Of a stretch of DNA of 29,879 nt, positions 1 through 9,156 are shown piece by piece. Location: contig JACGCK010000385.1 of NCBI GenBank assembly GCA_014925825.1, positions 1 through 29,879 on the forward strand. The letters are read 5' to 3'. The translations under genes and the position numbers were made by a program. Each line of letters opens with the position of its first letter. The stretch's first letter is position 1. The notes under the pieces are model-generated. The model saw only the letters and a list, made by a program, of their open reading frames with translations, was not told the origin of the DNA and searched no databases. This DNA is from Pholiota molesta. Taxonomy: Eukaryota; Basidiomycota; Agaricomycetes; Agaricales; Strophariaceae.

Positions 1-504
1 GCTATTATGAGTTGCACAATGATTTGCTTTGATACGTGAAGTCGCAATCCCAACGGGTTTTTTGATGAATAAAAAGAATGCACATGGTATACTACTTGAG
101 CAGGATGGTTTCAATATAAGTCTATCAACCGATAATCAAATACAAGAACGCAATCCTGACCTAAGTATGAACAACCTATGTATGCAGGTATAAAGTAGGT
201 TACATTCTCCAGCCAATTATGCGCTCTTTCTGAGCGCCCGATCATCTACACCAACATCCGCTAGATTTTGGTAAGCACTTCGTGGAGTTTCCGGAGGTTT
301 CTGGCTGCTGCAGACCCCAGGCTTGCGTCATGTCTGGCTTTGAGTACAGCTCGAAAGAAAGCTCGCCATATATATAGCCCCGAAAGCATTTCTTTCCAAG
401 GGCGTATTATGTCGGAGGGCGTACTTGAAGCATAAAAGGCTGGTTATAGGTACTATTATATCTCTGGCCGCTGATGTTGTGTGTAGTAGGTCGAGAATAT
501 CGCA
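1..504. other. Left-edge non-coding stretch
   Basis: I see no supported gene here. The right part is probably the 3' untranslated region of the minus-strand Spc19 gene. A TATATATA run at about 368-375 is not linked to any visible gene. Confidence 0.5.
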
Positions 505-1272
505 TTATGAACTGCCCGTCATTCCCTACATATTTGATTAGACACCTATTCAGATACAAAAACATTCTTGAGCTTACGAATTTCAGGATTTCCTCTTCCA
601 GAGCCCGTACTTCAGCCTCTAGTTTCTCTCTTTGCCTGGTCAATGTTTGTAGCCGACGGGCTTCGAGTTTCTGGACGGCACTGATTCCAGTGGCCGGTGC
701 TCTAGATTTAGAATTTTCGACCTCATCGAGCAATATTGTTAGCAAGTACAACTTCCAAAGAACGGTTTGTAGTCAGTCACCTTTGTCTGCAACAGCGCTT
801 CCTTCCTTTCCAAGCTAACGAGACCCTGCTCCGCGCGTTCGATCAGCTCCGATATAGCAGGCTCAATTTCATCGGCCAAGCCAGATTTATATTTCTTGAT
901 AGTTCTTTCGTTCACGAGCAAGAAGACCTATCAAAATAATATAAAAGATTGAGGCAATGTCGCCTTTGGATCATAGTGCAATGAATCGCACCCTCTCGTT
1001 CTGCAAGATCTGCGTCATCCGCGGCAAGTCTTTAGTGCCGTTTCGGAGAAGCACTTGTGCTTCGTAGGCCTAGTAATTATTCGTTGATATTGCGGATAGT
1101 TTCGATGGCTAGTGGGGGTCGTGCTCACCTCTTCGCAGCAGTCCTCCATTGCCATGACACATTCCTCCAAGTCCGGAGGGCATCTAGCTTGAATGTCGCC
1201 GAGATATTGTTCTGGTCCACCTGCGAATATGGACTCTCTGGCTTTCAAGTTGGCACGCGAGAGGCGCGACAT
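505..1272 (-). CDS. SPC19: DASH complex subunit Spc19
   Basis: Spc19 is a subunit of the DASH/Dam1 complex, which couples kinetochores to spindle microtubules in fungi. Proposed exons on the minus strand are 1272-1129, 1069-992, 927-781, 721-578 and 525-505. The first four are all phase 0 with GT-AG borders, giving about 177 aa. The family signature is visible: an N-terminal block with PPDLEECVMAMEDCCEE (about residues 32-48), then TQILQNER joined to VFLLVNERTIKKYKSGLADE (about 67-94), then a coiled coil with IEPAISELIERAEQGLVSLE and a second helix rich in Glu, Arg and Leu to about residue 171. Yeast Spc19 is of similar size (about 165 aa). The last small exon is inferred from a CTAAT branch site before an AG at 527-526. 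If that intron is retained, the frame instead runs on to a stop at 407. The gene is head-to-head with the NDUFAF3-like gene. Family recognition is firm; the C-terminal end is uncertain. Confidence 0.85.
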
Positions 1273-1507
1273 GAGAGGTTACAGATCCTGATCACCAGCG
1301 TAGTAAAGACTCGGTAAAGACAAAGCTTCAAACAACGTCAACGTTCAACGTTCAACAAGCAAGGATAGGAATATGTAACCCTTGATTTAAGGTTAGGGCT
1401 TATTCGGAATAGGAACACCTCTCAAATGTTTCTTGAGGGACCTTGACCTAGTCTTCTCCGCTGTTTCTCATAGTTGTCTGGCCTCTGAAGCTTTCTGAAC
1501 CCTCTAT

Positions 1508-2265
1508 ATGTCTCTTTCTTCCATATTATTTCGCAGGGCGACCTCCTCTTTGGCAACAGCCCGCTTGAGCATCCAAATGCGTCATTCAATCACAAAAGCC
1601 GCTCTTTCACTATCGAGACCAACTCCGATTGAAGCATCAGGCTGCCGCCGGAACTTACACACAACGCCCACCCTTCGCGATCGCTCCTTCACAAACCTCT
1701 TAGCAGACGATAACCCGCCCCCAGTGCAAGTGTCTTCGATATCTGACGCTGGAATACAGCTCGTCGACGGACTCGTGCTACCTGGCCCGTGTATCTTCCT
1801 CGAGGGCAAAGTGTTCTTGTGGGACGTGCCTGAGACGAAGGCGTGGTCAAAAGTGAAGGAGGAGAGATGGCGGGCCTGGGAAAAGGGGCTTTTTGAGATT
1901 TTTGAAGTGGTGGTACCTAGACCTGGTAGGCGGAATTACTAGAATGCGTGATATGTGAAGAATACACTGACGCTATTGTCATAGAAATTTTGCTGCTGGG
2001 CACAGGCAAAACCCTCGTTCAGCCGCCTCCATTCCTACGAGAATATCTCACTACTTTGGGCATCCAGTTAGAAGTACTTGACACGGTAACATCAATAACC
2101 AATTCTCTATTGAATGGCGTTGACATATATTTGAAGAGAAACGCGTGCTCAACTTACAACTTGCTGTCGGAAGAAGGGCGACGTGTGGCTGCTGCACTAT
2201 TACCATTTACTCCTTATGTATGGCCCAAAAGAACGATGACTGCACATGCCACAGAGTTGTCTTGA
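1508..2265 (+). CDS. NDUFAF3: NDUFAF3-like mitochondrial complex I assembly factor
   Basis: The product belongs to the NDUFAF3 / Mth938 (DUF498) family, whose mitochondrial members help assemble the membrane arm of NADH:ubiquinone oxidoreductase. Exons are 1508-1925, 1985-2085 and 2137-2265, giving 215 aa with all junctions in frame. The first 50 or so residues are rich in Arg, Ser and Ala with no acidic residue before about residue 42, ending RRNLHTTPTL, which fits a mitochondrial presequence. The core shows SISDAGIQLVDGLVLPGPCI, then EILLLGTGKTLVQPPP, REYLTTLGIQLEVLDT and RNACSTYNLLSEEGRRVAAA, the usual order of family motifs. Human NDUFAF3 is 184 aa, so the extra length lies mainly in the N-terminal region. 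Its ATG is 235 bp from the divergent Spc19 ATG. Its stop lies 67 bp from the stop of the convergent gene downstream. Confidence 0.9.
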
Positions 2266-2332
2266 ATCATCACGTTCACCAATATTCAGACAGCCCAAAG
2301 TGCATACTACTATAGAGATGAATGGAGCCTCG

Positions 2333-2930
2333 CTACAGTGACGACTCTTCCAGCTGATACATCCCGACATCCGCGACGACGCCAGCAGCCGCCTTCCGCC
2401 GCTGCCTCCGGTCGCCCTTCTGCCTCTCGGGCTCGCGTTCTTGCGGCGAAATGAGCGAATCCTTCGCTGCCTTCTCCTGGGCGAGTGCAACGGCGTCGGC
2501 GATCGCATTCAGGGGCTGAGTTGGGCGCGGATGGTATGGAGGGCATTGTGCGCGGGCGGGTATGTGAAGCTATTGGACGAAAAGTAGATACTGTCAAAGT
2601 TAGCATATACATTGCACACATCGCACTTCTTCCACTCATGACAAGAGCACCATTCGCTTAAATAACCAAAGTAAACATAAACCTCCGAATTGCTTGACTG
2701 TTTGTAGGATGCCACAAAGACTCCAGGGCCATGTCTTTCTGACGATTTTCCGACGAGGTGTAGGTTGTGAGAACAAAGTGGACGCCTCTTGCAATTGCAG
2801 TTTTCTTCATCGCATTGTACCGTTTTTTTTCGATATATATATGTGATAGAATAACTTCTATTCTCACTCTGTCCGCAACCTGAGAGTCGGACTTGTCAAG
2901 AATTAGCTGACTTTGTTGTAAGGCAAACAT
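2333..2930 (-). CDS. Hypothetical Cys-containing small protein (spliced model)
   Basis: I do not recognise this protein. A minus-strand model with exons 2930-2868, 2787-2611 and 2569-2333 is phase 0 throughout and gives 158 aa. The middle and last exons form a Cys-rich join, SEWCSCHEWKKCDVCN followed by LHIPARAQCPPYHPRP, with C-x-C-x5-C-x2-C spacing that could bind zinc. The last exon continues with a helical, charged tail (NAIADAVALAQEKAAKDSL, then a basic QKGDRRQRRK stretch) and ends MYQLEESSL. The second intron would be only 41 nt, though it holds a GCTAAC branch-like site. The last exon is the best-supported part; the first exon and its ATG are tentative. The ATG lies 198 bp from the divergent HAUS3-like ATG, so the two may share a promoter region. 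Confidence 0.4.
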
Positions 2931-3128
2931 GGAGGCTGGAGCGCGTGTATATAGCGCGACGCGCTCTTGCCTAATTTGTCATCTTCCTTCTTGTCTTCCA
3001 ACTTGACCTCAAGCTATCCCAAACTCCTCATAATTCAAAAGTTGTTTAGATAACCCCGAGTCTTATCTTCTTCCAGTTATCAATTACTCACTGGGCGCTC
3101 TGGGGCGTAGCGCTACGTTCTGACTACT

Positions 3129-5510
3129 ATGGCTGGAGCACTCTTGGATTTGGACAGCGACAGAACGATAAAGCTAATATCATCCATAGGAGGACCTTCA
3201 GTGGACCGACGTGACATCGAATGGGCCAACGATCTGGACGCGGGAAAACTTCTTCTGCACTGGCTCAACAATCAGATACCTGGGGATGATGAAAGTCACT
3301 CGTCGGCTGGAGTTATATCGCAACATAACGATGGCAGTGATACACGCGATGCGGGCTTGTTAGCGATAGCTGCTGCAATGCAGGATTCTACTCTTGAGCC
3401 GGAGGAAGTCATCATGTCTGTTCAGAGCTTCTGGACGGAGAATACAATAGCTGATTCGGGCTAACTCTCCAGCTCGAACGATGAAAGAGTATCTCAATAT
3501 CTTAAACAATCTCAAGTTACACCTGAATACCGTTCGGACTATGTGCCACCCTCGCAGTTGAGGTAAGCCCAAGGCTCATTGGCTTCATGATACATAGCTT
3601 CATGACGAAGCAATCAGGAAACACGCCAAATTCATTGCCAGCGAGACAAGCAACGTTCAACAAGAGGCAGACATGTACCGCGCCAGGATCTCACAAACAA
3701 AGTCCATACAGCCCGCATTCGCAGCTCGTTTCTGGCGTGATTCTGATTCCTGAACATTTTTGTTTTACAGAGAAGCGTCAAATCAAATCAACAATTCCAT
3801 TAAAATGCTTCAACGGGCGATATACGACCTGAATACGAAACTGCGCGGCTCAGAGGAGACGCTATCGGAGCTTTCTATCATAGTGAGCGGACAGATATTT
3901 GACCTATGAATCGTGCTGGGAAGCTCAACGACATGAATCCTTTGCTCAGGCCGATACAACTATTGCGGCAACCATAACTGGGTCTCAAGAGCTCCTCCTT
4001 GAATTAGGCATGTTACCGCAAAAGGAAAAAGAAAGTACAGTGTCTCTTGGACATACAGGTAATCAAAAGGTGGCTGCTCCGCCAGCCATCACTTTCAGAT
4101 TAGCATTTGCTCATATCATTCGTCCATGCTCGCAGATGCAAACCTCGCTACACACGAATATGCAGATCTAGAAGCAACCCGTAATATTCTCTTGAAATCG
4201 AAACGCGATATAGCCACCCTCATCGAAAACTTTCAAGAAAGTACGACTAATTTCGATCAATTGAGCCAGCAGGACGCGAGCAAAGCGGCGGATCTGCAGA
4301 TGGAAGCAGGGCGTCTGCAATCCGCGTTTAATGACGTCGAATCTAGGACTAGAGCGAAGGCTGGCAGCAGCAGCAGCAGCGGTTTGGGAGCAACACTCGA
4401 CCGGGACGTTATCTCGGAGCTGCAGGCGATATGTGATACGTTAGAGAAGGAGGTAGCGCTGCGAGATAAAGGCCAGGCTGAGGCATCGGGTGGCGCGCTC
4501 GATGGCTTATTGTCTGAGTTGCACGAAGGGTATATCGCTGACAAGCAAGGCGCACAAGGCCAACGGGAATCTCAAACTATACACGATCAGCTACGCCGCG
4601 CCTGGGCGTTGGATCAAGTTGCCATCCTACAACTGCACGAAGAAGCGCTTGATGAGGTATTAGTCCTCTCCTTTTCCATCATTGAGCCTATCATCGACTC
4701 ACGTACGAGATAGGCCTTGCTTGGTCTGAATTCTGCTCTAGCACCGCTTGAGAAGGTGTACTCGTCTCTTTCACGCTTGGCACGATGTGTACAAGAAGCA
4801 GATGCGATTCTGGAAGCTTATGCGGAAGAATTAGGCGACATCTATCTGACCGGGCCCCAGAGTAAGGAAAAGGAAGACCCAAAGCAAAGGAACAGGAACC
4901 CTATCGCAGAGGAAGCTCAGGACAAGGCTAATGATGTAGAAATGGAACAGCGGTTGAAGGATGTGCTCAACGATGGCAAAGGTATATATCCCTCTCCTTC
5001 TGCTGAACGAGAGTAATTCGAGCGTAACCAACCTTTTCCAGATCGCCGGCCAGCTGGTGCTGGTCCGCTGGTGCTGCTCACTCGGGAAGATATTCTAGCG
5101 GAACTGTATTCATTGAAAGCACGTTCGGCGCGTGTCGAAGGATCAGAAAGAGCCTGGGCGGACACAGTCACCCAAAAGTATTCTATTAGGTGTGTGCCGA
5201 AATTAGTCGTTCCCATAAGACTTACATGCAGGAGAAGCTGATGCACGGCGACTTGCGTGGTAGGCCCATCCACCCACTGCTGCCGCAGATATACGCGCAT
5301 GCTCCCACCAATACCTCACCGCCGTTTGCGTTTCCAGCGCATGTTCGCGCGGTTGAGGCACGCGCGAGGAGCAGGGCGACTGAATTACAGGGGCTGGCGC
5401 AGGCGGTGGACGAGGAGGTGCGCGAGGCATTTGCGAAGGAGGGAAATTTGAAGAAGCTCGACGCGTTCGTCGAGAAGTGGGCTAATATTGGTGAGGAAGA
5501 AGAGGACTAG
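3129..5510 (+). CDS. HAUS augmin-like complex subunit 3 homologue
   Basis: This is a long coiled-coil protein resembling HAUS3, an augmin subunit. Augmin recruits gamma-tubulin to spindle microtubules for branching nucleation. Proposed exons are 3129-3415, 3473-3562, 3618-3727, 3773-3882, 3950-4039, 4099-4656, 4714-4981, 5042-5193 and 5232-5510, giving about 647 aa; human HAUS3 is 603 aa. The N-terminal block (residues 1-45) has RTIKLISSIGGPSVDRRDIEW and DLDAGKLLLHWLNNQI, like the HAUS3 start, where a small globular region precedes heptad-rich segments. Further on are ISNDERVSQYLKQSQVTPEY, a helical block around NNSIKMLQRAIYDLNTKLRG, and a long coiled coil through 4099-4656. A five-codon AGC run encodes Ser near 4367. 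Donors at 3416 and 5194 and the end of exon 3 are weak or ambiguous; the other joins are good. The gene could also be another spindle coiled-coil protein, but the N-terminal match favours HAUS3. Confidence 0.6.
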
Positions 5511-6180
5511 ACCGGTCCTGCTCTCCGGATTGGATTTTTGTTGTATGACCATGGGTTGGATGCGGCATGAGAATGCATTGACGCGCGAGGCCTGACCGTC
5601 AATAGGAAGGCTCAAGGCTGCTCGAGTGACCTACTCGAGGTCGCGTCAAGGTCGCGTGCCGCTTTCTTCAGATTACCATTTTGGGCAACCCATTTGTCTT
5701 GAAAGTTGACTCTTTGTTTCGTCTTGTTCAAAGTTATCGAAACATGTGCTGCAAGAAGAGATAGAATTAGTTAAGATAAAATAGGACTAGTGAGTTAGAA
5801 TAAGAAGATAACTTAGACTTTAGTCAGAGCTTCTTTGAGGGCGTCATGGTAATTGCAAAACTGATGCCGCGCTTCCGCCGGCGGATGAGATTTTGCAGCG
5901 CTGGCTCTGTTCTTTCCCACTATTATACCTGGTGCCACCACCATCTAATCGCGCGACCCAGCCTCGAGGTCACGTACTCCCCCCAAAAATATCCGTATAC
6001 AACGTACGAGGCCGTTTATTTCCACGGGCCTAGACACCACACCCTCTGTGTCCTGAGACAAGACAGCGCAACAAGAGCGAGCACCCATCCGGGACCTCCG
6101 ACGCCTGCTGCACTGTGCATATCACCTCTGCTGTCCGACACCCAACCCAAGCATAACATCGGGGCCGATACCGATTCCTC
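5511..6180. promoter_or_regulatory. Intergenic region with the likely promoter of the TLC gene
   Basis: No gene is visible in these 670 bases. The left part is presumably the 3' end of the HAUS3-like transcript. Around 5622-5660 there is a short inverted repeat of CTCGAG and a direct repeat of AGGTCGCGT. The last 100 bases before the ATG at 6181 are rich in C and T on the plus strand, typical of fungal leaders. Confidence 0.4.
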
Positions 6181-7562
6181 ATGGTTTTCCTAGAAAAATT
6201 CGTCGCGGAGACGCTGGGTCTGGCCAAGTTCCCGCCGTTCCTTGCGACATTCTACGCCGCCTTCCTCGGATTCACTCTCCTCCATCTCGTCATTGCGCCC
6301 TATGTCAGCGCGCGGTGGTTCCCCGTGGCATACGGGGGCAAGGGACGAGCGGCGAAAAATAACTGGTGCGTGCGCCGTCTCAGCTGAGGCTGCGGGCGGA
6401 TGCATCCTTGGTGGTTTCAATGGGCGTTGACCAACCTCTGGCGGCCGTGGTGATACAGGTCAATACACGTCGTTTCGCAGGCGCATGTGCTCGTCGTGGT
6501 GCCGTATGCGCTGTACTGCATTGTGACGCAGGCGCCCGTCTACGGAGAGGACCGCGCGTTCGGGTGGGACGATTCCGTGGGGCATGTGCACGCCATCGCT
6601 GCCGGGTGTGTCTTTGATTTTGATCTTTTTCCTTTCGTTGTGGCGCTGACGTCACGGTGTTTGCCAGGTACTTCCTGTGGGATACGCTCGACGCCATCTT
6701 CAACTTCGTCGATCCCGGCTTTGTCGCGCATGGCGTTGCTTGCTTTGCTATCTACACGATGTCCTACGTGTGTCTCTGTTCCTTCATACGTTCTTTCCTT
6801 CATCGATCGTCCATCTATCCTATCATGATTCATACATATCCATAATTTGTCCCTGCTGCCCATCATGCACCATCCGATGCTGATTATCTCTCCACCGACA
6901 ACCCACAGAAACCTTTCCTGGCGTACTACGGCACGCGCTGCCTGCTGTGGGAGACGAGCACATTCTTCCTCAACATCCACTGGTGCGTTTCGCACTTGCG
7001 GCGCCCGTATTATTCTCAGCCGTTGACGCTGGCTGAGCTATTTTTAACTCGTCCAGGTTTATGGACAAGACAGGGCGCACGGGCACGCGTGCGCAGCTGG
7101 TCAACGGGGCGCTCCTCGTGAGCTCGTTCTTCTTGGTTAGGATCGTGTATGGGGGTTGGGTGGTGCGTTCTTATCTATTCTCGGGTCTCTGTTGGCAGTG
7201 CTAATTCAATGTATTCTTCTCGGGTTGTAGTCGGTGCAGTTTTTCATTACACTGGTACGGTACCGCAGCCGGATTCCGCTACTGTACGCGCTGGTGTATG
7301 GGATGGGAAACTTTGTGCTACAAGGGCTTAATATCTTCTGGTACGTTTGCGTCAATCCTTTCGTTATTTATCTCTTGCTTACTTATCTGCTTGCTCTTCG
7401 GGGAATAGGTTCTACAAAATGATAATGTCCCTGCGGAAACGCTTCGACAAGAAGGATGCCACCGCCAATGAAGAGGAGGGCACGCGGCTGGTGGGGGATG
7501 CCGAGGCGCAGGGCCAAGGAGCGGAGGCAGAGACGCGGCCGCTGCTGGCTAACGACTGCTGA
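6181..7562 (+). CDS. TLC-domain (TRAM/LAG1/CLN8) membrane protein
   Basis: This is a multi-pass membrane protein of the TLC domain superfamily, closest in style to the small TMEM56/TLCD-type fungal proteins; its substrate or exact role is unknown to me. Seven exons, 6181-6365, 6459-6605, 6668-6767, 6909-6982, 7057-7162, 7231-7340 and 7409-7562, join in frame to 291 aa. Hydrophobic segments include FLATFYAAFLGFTLLHLVIA near residue 21, then AHVLVVVPYALYCIV, YFLWDTLDAIFNF, KPFLAYYGTRCLLWETSTFF leading into LNIHWFMDKTGRTG, ALLVSSFFLVRIVYGGWV, and LLYALVYGMGNFVLQGLNIF. The NNWSIHVVSQAHV block at the exon 1-2 join and the HWFMDK block are typical of the domain. The tail of about 45 residues is charged, acidic and presumably cytosolic. 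Many members sit in the ER or related membranes and handle lipids or ceramide, but the sequence does not prove an enzyme. Confidence 0.85.
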
Positions 7563-8096
7563 GATATGGGGCGCGCCGCACGCACGCCCGCACACCCATC
7601 TGCTCACGGGACACTTCTATCAATAACTGTTTACGCTCAGGTCGGATTGCGTAGGTGTGGAGGGGACTCTAATACGGTGGTTCTCGTCCATTCTACACTG
7701 CATTCCCAACGACACGGATGTTTACGCTTGCTGCTATGTTCTGCGCATCTACTTATGCCATTACTCACCGGATATTTGTGTTCACATATGACATACTACT
7801 ATTGACTGCTTTGCTGGAGTTGTTCGTCTGTTATTTATCTATCTATAGACGTACTTAAGGAGATCTAGACGATGGAATAATGGAAATAAAATACCTAATG
7901 CCAAATACCTAGTGCTTGTTTTCTATGAGGAGTTTCGGCATTATGATTAGGGTTGGGAGACTTCCTGGAAGCACAGATAATTGGTTGACTACGTAAAAAA
8001 TCAGAGGTGCTCCTATAAGAGTGCACATAGTATGCACAATGCGCATTGTACTTCCATTGCGAGAAAAGAAAGCCAAGGACAAAATGTCAGCCTGAG
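7563..8096. terminator. Shared 3' intergenic region between convergent genes
   Basis: The TLC gene and the SAM37/metaxin gene end towards each other here. The 534 bases hold no gene I can support. An AATAAA motif at 7885-7890 on the plus strand could serve polyadenylation of the TLC transcript. Confidence 0.45.
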
Positions 8097-9116
8097 CTAC
8101 CGCACGAAAGCGTCGCGGACAAGGCAGCGGACGCGCCACTCCCACGCGACGAGATTGACGCGCCGGGTAACGTCGATGCGGATGGAATCGGAGGCGTGGA
8201 GGATGCAGTGCAGGTACGCGAAGGCGAGCGCGTCGAGAGGTGTTGGATTGCTATGAATGCAAACGAATTGGTCTATATTGTCGAGGAAAAATAAAACAGA
8301 CAACGCACCTCGAGCCCAAAAACCACTTGTCCGTACCCAGCCGCTCGGAGAGCGCGGTGATGGCGTCACGGTATGCGGAGAGCACAGCGGGGGTGTTGAC
8401 GCGGATGGCGTCCGCCGACGGGGGGATGAGGGACAGGAAACCGGTGAGCGGCGCGGGCGGGGGCAGGAGGAGCTTTTGCAGGCTCTCGTTCACTGGCGCT
8501 GCCGGCGTGGGGAAGAGCAAGCTGTGTAGATACGAGGGCCTGGGCTGGGATATCAACTGCAACGGGGGTGGAGCGGGGTGGTTAGCGGGCGGGGCAGTGA
8601 CGAGACGGAGGAAGAGGCGGGGGGACGTACGAGGGCGGCGTGCACGACGCCCTCGAGCAGGGCGACCCAGGCGCGGCTCTCGATGCGGGCGGCGGCGTCG
8701 ACGTAGCCCTCGAGCGGGTCCGCGGGGCCCAGGCGGGCGTCGACCCAGGCGGGGATGGCGTGCGCCGCGAGCAGCTCGCCGCCGTCCGCGCCGTCGGTCT
8801 TGGCGAGCCCCGCGTCGCGGAGGGGCGACTCGCTGAGCGGGACGTGGAGGTTGGGGAGGGCGCCAGCGAGGGCGCCGTCGGGGGCGATGTCGGTGCGCAG
8901 GCGGATGCGGGTGAGGCCGCGGAGGGCGAGGAAGGCCTGCCACTTGAGGCACTCGACGTCGGCGCTGAGGAGCGTGTCTGCGCGCGGGGGCGCGATCCAG
9001 AGGGTGGGTGCGTCGAGGGGCTTGTGGCCGCTGGGTGCGATGGCGGGGTGCGTGCGCAGGGGGAAGCGGGCGTTGAAGCGGACGAGGGGCGCGGGGACGG
9101 CGAAGATGGAGGCCAT
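8097..9116 (-). CDS. SAM37: SAM37/metaxin-like mitochondrial outer-membrane import subunit
   Basis: The protein matches the Sam37/metaxin family, the cytosol-facing subunits of the sorting and assembly machinery that inserts beta-barrel proteins into the mitochondrial outer membrane. Exons are 9116-8631, 8556-8309 and 8250-8097, joining in frame to 295 aa. The N-terminal thioredoxin-like part contains PTLWIAPPRADTLLSADVEC followed by LKWQAFLALRGLTRIRLRTD and ALPNLHVPLSE, the usual metaxin order. The GST-C-like part contains AWVALLEGVVHAAL, TPAVLSAYRDAITALSERLG, DKWFLGS and NPTPLDALAFAYLHCILHAS, with the family's GS...PTPLDA helix motif. No C-terminal membrane anchor is visible after the last helix (ending RDAFVR), as in several metaxins. 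It could be named metaxin as well as Sam37. The DNA is unusually rich in G and C, which creates long shadow frames on the other strand. The ATG lies 40 bp from that of VPS54. Confidence 0.85.
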
Positions 9117-9156
9117 GAGGAACAAACAAACAAGGTGCGACTTGTGTTCCGCCACG
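9117..9156. promoter_or_regulatory. Very short divergent intergenic spacer (SAM37/VPS54)
   Basis: Only 40 bases separate the two opposed start codons. They include an AACAAACAAACAAGG stretch next to the SAM37 ATG. Each promoter must therefore overlap the other gene's transcript or coding sequence, unless true starts are further downstream. Confidence 0.6.

Noticed and set aside
4367..4381. AGC triplet run as a microsatellite
   Set aside because: Only five units inside a coding exon encoding Ser; ordinary low complexity.
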